DNA from: an uncultured Veillonella sp.
GTDB lineage: Bacteria > Bacillota > Negativicutes > Veillonellales > Veillonellaceae
DNA: 64,000 nucleotides
Direction of reading: 5' to 3'
NCBI GenBank assembly: GCA_900544365.1
Contig: UQVF01000005.1
Coordinates: forward strand, 1-64,000
This document shows positions 57,570-64,000 of this stretch, piece by piece (positions within the stretch are counted from its first letter, which is position 1; every line of letters begins with the position of its first letter). Under the pieces are notes generated by a model. That model did no database searches and was not told the origin of the DNA. It saw only the letters and a program-made list of their open reading frames with translations. Made by a program: the position numbers and the translations under genes.

Positions 57570-59487
57570 AATACTCCTCTAATTTCTCAATGACTGTTAA
57601 TGTGCCGTTCCACCGTTTTGCCTCAATAGAGTCGACCAAATTAGAAATCTTACTGATAATATCTTTGCTAGAAATACGACTCACCCCTTCGCTTGCATGA
57701 TTAATCGTATTTCTCAAATCTTTAATTTCATGGTACTCCATTATAAATTGTAAAGATTCCTCCTTAGTAAGTTCTGAATGGGCATCACCTTGCTTTAACA
57801 TTCCATAATAGAGTAGCCCTTTATCAAAACTTTGTCGCATATATTCATCTTCTTCAACTAGAGATGTTACTTCTTGTTTCATAGGAAGAGGAAACTCTTG
57901 CAACATTGCATCTTCAGAAAAAGATATAAAAATACACTGTAACATGCCTCCAATAGTTCTACTTTGATTATACAAAAAACGATCATATGCCGGACATTGA
58001 GGTGAATTCTCCTGCTTTTTATGAATATTTTTCAAGTATCTATTTATTTCCATAAATGTTTCGTTAAACACCTTGGTATCTTTTATATAGCATATCTCTT
58101 TCGATGAACGTTGTCCTCCCCTAGATGGAATTCTTTTTTTCTCTACTAGTCTATCTAAAAATTGTTTTGCCTCTATACATTGATATATTAATTCATAGAT
58201 CTTTGATTTTTCAATATCTAGTCCCTGTAGCAATTCATCTATATCATTTTTTGTTTTAACACTACCTATATTGGTACGTAAAAATTTAATAATATTCTTA
58301 GGCACCGATACATCTATTTTATGCTTATACTCTTTAGAAAATTTATCTGGCAATGTAGAATCTTTTTTTGTATAGGACATGACAAAAGACTCTTCATAAC
58401 TACGTTTTAGTTTTCTAACATCATTTTGTAGCAATCCTTTGATAGAATCTAAATTCTTATGATAATAGATGTGCGTATCAAATAAAATACTTGCCAACCA
58501 TTCTGTACTTAATGTCAAAGCCTGTTGAAGTAGCCCCTTATCTATACACCAACGAATAATCGACAGTTTAAGCTTCAAATCATCATTCACAACACTTAGT
58601 AAAGTAGTATATTCTTGTTCAACTGTATTAACAGTATATTTAAAAGCTTCTTCTTTTACAGACATATACGGAGCTTGTTTAAAGGTCTCTATAGCATCTC
58701 GTAATTCTTTAATAGCTTTTACCATTTCATAAGGAATACATAAGCTAACAGCTATGGAAAAGGCTTTCATAGATTCTAACAATTCCATACACTCTTTACT
58801 CATTGTCACTACACCGCTTGTTTCTGCTTCGAAATAAGCTTGCAAAGAACGAGTGCTACCGTAATTAGCAAATTCTTCCATACCAGAAACCAACGTATTG
58901 ATATCGAATAGTTCACTGGCATTTTCTACAATCTGATTCGTCATATCCGAATATAAAATATAACCTACTTTTATATCTGAATGCTTCAAGAGATATAATA
59001 GCGAACTTAACAACTGAGTAACAGTACGTAATCCACCCGTCATATCAAAGTGGATTATTGCATCTTTATCATCACTATGTTCCTTGCGAAGTTTAATAGC
59101 CAAGTCTAGTAGGGTATTCATATCAATAGCTTGATTTTCATCATAATCAATTTCTTCAAATTGATCCTCAGACATTCCAATTTCATCAATAAGACGCTGT
59201 TTAAATACATCAATATGAGACCAATTACATTCTTTACCTTTATATAAAAAAGATTTTCTTTTTTTAACTTTTTTACTAGCCAATATATATATCTTAGAAA
59301 TTGATTCTTCTTGCTCTTCCAATCTCGCTTGGATATATCGTACAGCTGATTCATTGGTTTGAATACAGTCTACTTCTTGACCATCGATAATATTTGTATA
59401 TTGTTTGTGTACAAAATTATCTTGCTCTTCAGGGTTTTCATCTTGAGTCCAAATTGGACTAAGAAATAGAACCACAGAATGTTTCAT
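57550..59487 (-). CDS. CARF-like/HEPN protein, 645 aa (Csx1/Csm6-type)
   Basis: The N-terminal Rossmann-like domain (about 1-190) has the QTNESAVRYI phrase and D148-MTGGLRT, the ligand-loop motif of CARF proteins of the TM1812/DxTHG group. The middle is helical. The C-terminus holds R592-NTIN-H597, the R-x4-H catalytic motif of HEPN RNases. Such proteins are activated by cyclic oligoadenylates made by Cas10. Here no cas gene is adjacent. The sequence is partly alignable to the 934-residue neighbour (INTLVSGMEEFANYGS, WCIDKGLLQQALTL, ILFDT), indicating paralogy. AAGGAAGG precedes the ATG. Confidence 0.75.
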   Translation of the reverse strand: MKHSVVLFLSPIWTQDENPEEQDNFVHKQYTNIIDGQEVDCIQTNESAVRYIQARLEEQEESISKIYILASKKVKKRKSFLYKGKECNWSHIDVFKQRLIDEIGMSEDQFEEIDYDENQAIDMNTLLDLAIKLRKEHSDDKDAIIHFDMTGGLRTVTQLLSSLLYLLKHSDIKVGYILYSDMTNQIVENASELFDINTLVSGMEEFANYGSTRSLQAYFEAETSGVVTMSKECMELLESMKAFSIAVSLCIPYEMVKAIKELRDAIETFKQAPYMSVKEEAFKYTVNTVEQEYTTLLSVVNDDLKLKLSIIRWCIDKGLLQQALTLSTEWLASILFDTHIYYHKNLDSIKGLLQNDVRKLKRSYEESFVMSYTKKDSTLPDKFSKEYKHKIDVSVPKNIIKFLRTNIGSVKTKNDIDELLQGLDIEKSKIYELIYQCIEAKQFLDRLVEKKRIPSRGGQRSSKEICYIKDTKVFNETFMEINRYLKNIHKKQENSPQCPAYDRFLYNQSRTIGGMLQCIFISFSEDAMLQEFPLPMKQEVTSLVEEDEYMRQSFDKGLLYYGMLKQGDAHSELTKEESLQFIMEYHEIKDLRNTINHASEGVSRISSKDIISKISNLVDSIEAKRWNGTLTVIEKLEEYYGRNNI

Positions 59488-59518
59488 GTATATTTCCTTC
59501 CTTTATAATAGTATTTTT

Positions 59519-59562
59519 TTCAAAAAGGCTATAAGCAGAATAGGCAATCCGCTTATAGCCTT
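59519..59562 (-). terminator. Terminator between the two CARF-HEPN genes
   Basis: A 12-bp perfect stem (AAGGCTATAAGC/GCTTATAGCCTT) is followed on the minus strand by TTTTTGAAAAAAA. It lies 33 bases after the 934-residue gene and about 30 bases before the next start codon. Confidence 0.75.
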
Positions 59563-59595
59563 CATAAAGTTTCCCTAAAGAATTGTAACTTTTGT

Positions 59596-62400
59596 TTATT
59601 GGCTTACCTGTACATCATCATTATTTTCTTTGACAGCCTCTAAATATTTTTCAATTGTACGGATACTGCGTCCTATCAATACCTTTATATCTTCCCGTGT
59701 TATATCAATATTCCTCTTTTCTCGCGCATGAACTGAATCATTACGAATCAACTTCAAAGTATTATATGGGTATAATACTGTTCGTAAAATCAACAATGTT
59801 AATGTATCTCTGCCCCATATATCTAGATTCGTCCCTTTTCCGCCAACAGCTTGAGGTATGAGTTGTACAAATTTATCGGCAATGTTTTCTGCACCATATC
59901 GATCAGTTCCATTAATGGATTCAATAAGTTTTAAAATAGCTTCCGCATCATAGCTAAACTCTTCTTTCTTCCCTATGAATGCCGATACAACACCCTGATT
60001 TACCTGTAAACTTCCCTTTGCAATCAATGATTCAATATCATCAACTTTTGCATATTTATCTAAAGATGTAATCGCTTTACTTAACTTAGGTGCCCCCTCA
60101 ATGACTGTTTCATTTATAATTCGAGGAAGTATAACTTCATAAATTTCATCCCCACCAAAATCAGAATCTTTGAAATATTCTTTTCTAACTTTAAAAAAAT
60201 TCCCTGAAGATAGACCCAAAAGATACGTCTTCATATCCTCAATAGATTGTTTTAATAAGTCTACATAGTCTATTTTATTCAAAGCCTTATTTATAACTTT
60301 TAATTTCTCATAATAACTATCTGTGCCGGTATTATCTTCTTTATCTAACTCGGTTTTTAGTTGTTCCTCTACCTTTTCGGTTACTTTCTCTTCTATTTTC
60401 TTCTTTATATACAAATATCCAAATAATAACTCCATCTTGGAAAGTTTTATATTAGGCTCTTCATTTTTTGTAATTTGATATACAGGTATTTTCCTAATAA
60501 ATTTAATAAGTTCATCCACTATTTTAGTATCTTTACTTTTCTTTAATTCACGTTCATTCTCTCTAATTATATCCATTAAAGCATCTAAGATACCAACACA
60601 TACAGCTCTTAACTCTTTGGGGTTAGAAAATAATTGTATAATCCACTTCCAGTTTCGTTCAAATTTTTCCTCTTTTAATGCAGATAACTTCCATGTTATA
60701 TGCTTACTATCGAAGTTTTCACTCACGTTTTTACTCTGCAATTCTTTTTTAAATGCAATTTTTACATTTCTAAAAAAAACATCGACATTTCCTTTATCTA
60801 TTTGAATATCTGGATTTTTCTCCCATTTATCAGGAACACGAATACTATAATTGATTAGCGCTTCCTTACATAACTTTTTATCCTCATTAACTTCTCTTGA
60901 AGCCTGTATTTTTCTTATAGCATCTATATTCTCTGTATATTGATTAAGTAACCAATAGAAAAATTTATACTCAGACTTCCCTGCTCTATGTTTTTTTCTT
61001 AATTCATCTTTAGTAGTTTCATAAAACAATTCCGATAGTTTATTTCCGAATTTTAATTCTTTATTCTCCCGTTTTACCTTTGAAAATGTTTTTCGCTGTA
61101 TGGTTCTCTTATTTTTTCTTATAAAACCCAAAATCCCTCTAGTATTATCTGTATCAAATAGGATATCTGGCACCATTTCTACATATAAGGTCAATGCTTG
61201 CTGTATAAAGTTATGATCTAAACACCATTTAATATAATCTAGACGAGTTTTCGGATGCCAAACTAAATCATATTCTCTTTTTATTTTGGGTGAAAATACT
61301 TTTAAAAGTCGTAAGTTACGATTTTCTATATACCTACCTAGTTCTATCTCTTCTCCTTCTTTAGGATCTGGTATATCTTCAATTTCTACATCATCTAATG
61401 CTTCCCAAGCTTTTTTTATTTGTTCTACAGCCGCTTGAAACTCTTTTTGATTGGAAATAGTAATCGCTTCAGCAAATCCTTCTACTGAGTTAACAATTGC
61501 TTGGATTATGTCTCTATATTTGGGCTCATACGTAAACTCTAAACAAAATTTTAAGGCATCCTCAAAATACTTCTTCAATTCTTGAGCACTACCAAATTGG
61601 ATAAATTCATGGATTCCATTAATAAAGTTTTGCGTATTTATCACTTGTGTTAAATCATCGACCTTTATTGTTTTTGGTTGCCCTTTCTCGTCACGTGCCA
61701 TTTGTGCATATAAAAACTTATCTACTTCAATTCCTCTTTTTTCCAATACATTTAATACGAATAATAAATATACCGGAATCGTTCTAAAGCCACCTGTAAT
61801 ATCCACATACACATGTACACTTTTATTCGTATCTTTTTTAATTTCTTCAATATACTCAATTACCTCATTAATCATATCAAAGATATTTTTTACATTACTT
61901 TCTATTCCCTTTGTTTCATCTTTAATATGAATATCCTTAATTTTTAAATCAGAATAGTTCTGCCTATTTCTCATCGCATATCTGTATATCGTTTGCATTC
62001 TAGAGTCAATAAACTCTTTGTGATTTTTAAATTCAGTTCTCTTAACACCATTTAAATATTGATATACTAAAGTACCATCTCTTAATTGATATGTTTTTAA
62101 TTGTTCATTTTCATTTTCATCTAACTCAACCTTGATAACATCATCTGTACTAAATGCAAACACATGATCAAGATCATGTAATATCGGACCACTTCCATCT
62201 TTTTTTGGTAATAGCAAATATTTTAATACAGTTTCACTTGTAATCAATCCTTTATCCATAAAAGAATATTCGCTATCATCTTCATAGATTGGAGCTTTCA
62301 AATCTTCTAAGTTATGATCCAATGATTCCAATGAAGTTAATGCTCCATTAATACTACTATACGCTGTTAATAAGATATTGTATTCTTGTCTCTCTGCCAT
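59596..62400 (-). CDS. CARF-like/HEPN protein, 934 aa (Csx1/Csm6-type, enlarged)
   Basis: The N-terminal Rossmann-like domain contains VDITGGFRTIP (D200-P209), the motif of TM1812-type CARF sensors, followed by LYAQM. A helical middle (about 300-850) includes KWCLDHNFIQQALTL shared with the smaller neighbour and a Lys/Glu-rich insert near 640-700. R886-NDSV-H891 near the C-terminus fits the HEPN RNase motif R-x4-H. The gene is more A+T-rich than flanking housekeeping genes, a sign of transfer. GGGAGAG precedes the ATG. It is unusually long for a Csm6/Csx1 protein, which are about 400-500 residues. Confidence 0.75.
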   Translation of the reverse strand: MAERQEYNILLTAYSSINGALTSLESLDHNLEDLKAPIYEDDSEYSFMDKGLITSETVLKYLLLPKKDGSGPILHDLDHVFAFSTDDVIKVELDENENEQLKTYQLRDGTLVYQYLNGVKRTEFKNHKEFIDSRMQTIYRYAMRNRQNYSDLKIKDIHIKDETKGIESNVKNIFDMINEVIEYIEEIKKDTNKSVHVYVDITGGFRTIPVYLLFVLNVLEKRGIEVDKFLYAQMARDEKGQPKTIKVDDLTQVINTQNFINGIHEFIQFGSAQELKKYFEDALKFCLEFTYEPKYRDIIQAIVNSVEGFAEAITISNQKEFQAAVEQIKKAWEALDDVEIEDIPDPKEGEEIELGRYIENRNLRLLKVFSPKIKREYDLVWHPKTRLDYIKWCLDHNFIQQALTLYVEMVPDILFDTDNTRGILGFIRKNKRTIQRKTFSKVKRENKELKFGNKLSELFYETTKDELRKKHRAGKSEYKFFYWLLNQYTENIDAIRKIQASREVNEDKKLCKEALINYSIRVPDKWEKNPDIQIDKGNVDVFFRNVKIAFKKELQSKNVSENFDSKHITWKLSALKEEKFERNWKWIIQLFSNPKELRAVCVGILDALMDIIRENERELKKSKDTKIVDELIKFIRKIPVYQITKNEEPNIKLSKMELLFGYLYIKKKIEEKVTEKVEEQLKTELDKEDNTGTDSYYEKLKVINKALNKIDYVDLLKQSIEDMKTYLLGLSSGNFFKVRKEYFKDSDFGGDEIYEVILPRIINETVIEGAPKLSKAITSLDKYAKVDDIESLIAKGSLQVNQGVVSAFIGKKEEFSYDAEAILKLIESINGTDRYGAENIADKFVQLIPQAVGGKGTNLDIWGRDTLTLLILRTVLYPYNTLKLIRNDSVHAREKRNIDITREDIKVLIGRSIRTIEKYLEAVKENNDDVQVSQ

Positions 62401-62411
62401 CTTTTCTCTCC

Positions 62412-62762
62412 CTAAAATTCTCTAAACTGTACAAAGTTAAACTCAACTTGCTTTGTTTTCCCATCATCCAATGTTTTTACAATGCGTTCGCTAGTGGCAG
62501 CAACAACTTTTACACCATGTTTTTTTAGAAGGTCTACCATTTTATAGGTATAGGTAAACTCTCCTTGCACCATAACAACAGTTGGGTGCTTTTCTAAAAT
62601 ATCTTTTCCATATTGGCTTACCAAATTTTCTACTTCTTCCACAGTACTATCTGGATTTACAATTGGAAAGGCTATATCTAAAATCGGCCCATAGTTTTCT
62701 GCCATATTTTTTTGTGCCTCATCCCACTGTGCACTAGGATGGTTGCTATGATTAATAAACAC
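62412..62762 (-). CDS. Small Rossmann-like protein, candidate ring nuclease (Csx15/Csx16/Csx20-like)
   Basis: The 116-residue single-domain protein begins FINHSNHPSAQW, resembling the first strand and loop of small CARF-type Csx proteins, and has the strands VVMVQGEFTYT and VKVVAATSERI of an alpha/beta fold. Single-domain proteins of this kind degrade cyclic oligoadenylates and switch off CARF effectors. That function is inferred. The GTG at 62762 has AAGGGGG six bases upstream. An ATG at 62789 would include that site inside the gene. Its stop is 11 bases before the 934-residue CARF-HEPN start. Confidence 0.55.
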   Translation of the reverse strand: MFINHSNHPSAQWDEAQKNMAENYGPILDIAFPIVNPDSTVEEVENLVSQYGKDILEKHPTVVMVQGEFTYTYKMVDLLKKHGVKVVAATSERIVKTLDDGKTKQVEFNFVQFREF

Positions 62763-62984
62763 AATGTACCCCCTTACTAAATAAAACATATTCTTACTTA
62801 TATATTAATGTATTTGCTTCTATTTTTCTATAGGAATTTTCATTTTTAGCATGCCCTCCATCTCTCAAACTCATATATATTTCTTATATCAGCGATCTAT
62901 CATTTTGTTTTAATTATCTTCTCTCCTATGATATGATAAAATATATTTTTATTACTTCTAACTAGTTATCTAATAAGGACAATT

Positions 62985-63848
62985 ATGCAACCTATTTTAT
63001 ATTTCACACTATCATTAGATCATTCCCCTTGCTCTATGAACCAAGCTATCCGCGAGCAAAAGATATCCCAGGCTATGCGCCGTCGGCTTCGTCGTGAAGG
63101 CTCGTTCCTTGTGAATGAAAGACCTGCCACTTGGGATACATTGCTACATCCTGGCGACTCTGTGGAGGTCCACTTAACTAAAATATCCCACATCGATCCC
63201 ACATCGATGAACCTAGACATTATCTTTGAGGACGAACATTTACTAGTCATCAATAAGCCTGCGGGCATGCTTATGCATCCTACTTCCTCTGAAAGATATC
63301 ACACACTTGCCAACGGTGTATTGGCATACTTTGAAGAACACTCTATGAATGCTAGCTTTCATCCCATACATCGTTTGGATAAAGATACTTCTGGTCTCGT
63401 TATCATTGCTAAGAATGCCTTAGTTCAACATGCTTTTACCAAGCAACATACACGAATTCAAAAAATGTACGATGCCATCACGGATGGTATCATTCCTAGC
63501 AATAAGTTATCCATTCATTTCCCGATCGCTCGCTTCGAGGGCAGTATTATCGAACGCTGTGCTCATCCATTAGGGCAACCTGCCCATACAGATGTAACCG
63601 TAGTTCACCGATATCCACATCATACCCATGTGCGCTGTTATCTGCACACGGGACGGACCCATCAAATTCGTGTCCACCTTAGTACGTTAGGATATCCGCT
63701 AGCAGGCGATGATTTATACGGTGGATCCTTAGCGTGGCAAACTAAACAATGCCTCCACGCCTCAGAGCTTTACTTTATCCATCCTATGACACAAGAGGGG
63801 ATGGCATTGCAGGCACCGTTGCCAGAATATTTTAGGAAAATCCCTTAA
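62985..63848 (+). CDS. RluA family pseudouridine synthase
   Basis: The 287-residue protein has an S4-like N-terminal segment (about 15-65) and the RluA catalytic domain. The motif HRLDKDTSG near residue 128 supplies the catalytic Asp, with HTGRTHQIRVHL near 223. It converts uridine to pseudouridine in rRNA or tRNA; the exact site is not deducible. Start ATG has AAGGA upstream. It is divergent from the defence island and bounds it. Confidence 0.92.
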   Translation: MQPILYFTLSLDHSPCSMNQAIREQKISQAMRRRLRREGSFLVNERPATWDTLLHPGDSVEVHLTKISHIDPTSMNLDIIFEDEHLLVINKPAGMLMHPTSSERYHTLANGVLAYFEEHSMNASFHPIHRLDKDTSGLVIIAKNALVQHAFTKQHTRIQKMYDAITDGIIPSNKLSIHFPIARFEGSIIERCAHPLGQPAHTDVTVVHRYPHHTHVRCYLHTGRTHQIRVHLSTLGYPLAGDDLYGGSLAWQTKQCLHASELYFIHPMTQEGMALQAPLPEYFRKIP

Positions 63849-63893
63849 AATAAGAGCGGTGATTCCCACCGACGATATACAACTAACGTAACT

Positions 63894-63935
63894 AAAGGAC
63901 TGTATCACATGCCTAGGCATGTGATACAGTCCTTT
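63894..63935. terminator. Perfect-palindrome bidirectional terminator
   Basis: Two 21-base arms starting AAAGGACTG are perfectly complementary without a loop beyond the central CTAG. A TTTT run follows on the plus side and the mirrored AAA run on the other. It serves the RluA gene and the partial minus-strand gene beyond it. Confidence 0.85.
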
Positions 63936-64000
63936 TAATATTCTATCTTTACTAATAATATTGAAATGACTTCACGAGCATCAAAAGTCTCTATTCGTCT
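63935..64000 (-). CDS. C-terminal fragment of an unidentified minus-strand gene
   Basis: One minus-strand frame is open from the window edge for 21 codons, ending RETFDAR-like (IETFDAREVISILLVKIEY) before TAA at 63935. The other two frames contain early stops. The terminator directly after it supports a real gene end. Too short to identify. Confidence 0.4.
   Translation of the reverse strand, partial: RRIETFDAREVISILLVKIEY

Noticed and set aside
55055..62984. CRISPR array or cas core genes around the CARF-HEPN genes
   Set aside because: I looked for regularly spaced direct repeats and Cas10, Cas7, Cas6, Cas1 or Cas2 motifs and saw none.
63853..63880. GGTGATTCCCACCGACGATATA resembles the 3' part of an FMN riboswitch
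   Set aside because: The 5' half of the element (AGGGCAGGGTGAAATTCCC-like) is absent; that stretch would fall in the end of the RluA gene. A chance match is more likely.

Overview
The window most likely comes from a Veillonella-like member of the Negativicutes, the diderm (outer-membrane) Firmicutes. This is an inference from gene content. Typical Gram-positive stress genes (ctsR-mcsA-mcsB-clpC, cvfB, yqeK, an LCP protein, csaB) sit beside a TonB-dependent outer-membrane receptor whose protein ends in Phe. Base composition is moderately A+T-rich. Almost every gene is on the minus strand. The exceptions are a metal-handling operon (35570-38858), a tiny ORF at 38968 and a pseudouridine synthase at 62985.

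Layout. 1-56 resembles the end of an ISL3-type insertion sequence. 77-574 is a five-tRNA operon (Asp, Phe, Gly, Cys, Leu) with a clear promoter and terminator. 675-4130 holds an MBL-fold hydrolase and the TrkH/TrkA potassium uptake pair. 4143-11876 is a dense housekeeping run: cvfB, rsfS, LCP, yqeK, nadD, a 47-residue membrane ORF, proA, proB, yhbY, obgE. 11923-15972 is an envelope and division block: ctpA, a frameshifted EnvC-like M23 peptidase, ftsX, ftsE. It is followed by a split transketolase, csaB, a DUF5693 membrane protein, a DUF2993 protein, prfB with a +1 frameshift site, and secA. 25449-29607 has an unknown 145-residue gene, tRNA-Leu(CAA) and three anaerobic cobalamin genes (cbiA, cbiL, cbiK). 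29844-34525 is the CtsR stress operon with its promoter and tandem operators. Ferritin, the COG0523/permease/DUF1980 operon, a 1565-residue TonB receptor fused to a second barrel and an M16C protease follow. Then come an M18 aminopeptidase, Mrp, an aminotransferase and pyruvate carboxylase.

The most unusual part is 55194-62762. It is a four-gene, visibly A+T-rich island lying between pycA and rluA, both housekeeping genes. In transcription order it encodes a small Rossmann-like protein (ring-nuclease candidate), two distantly paralogous CARF-like/HEPN proteins of 934 and 645 residues, and a superfamily 1 helicase with an uncharacterised C-terminal extension. Each large CARF-like protein carries a D-[IM]-T-G-G-[FL]-R-T motif and a C-terminal R-x4-H HEPN RNase motif. 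These are hallmarks of type III CRISPR ancillary nucleases, yet the island has no cas10, no Cas5/6/7, no adaptation genes and no repeat array. It looks like a stand-alone nucleotide-signalling defence module, or an accessory locus acting with a type III system elsewhere in the genome.

Two recoding or decay events also stand out. The prfB frameshift site uses UAA where UGA is canonical. The M23 peptidase is split inside its catalytic domain by a one-base frame change.
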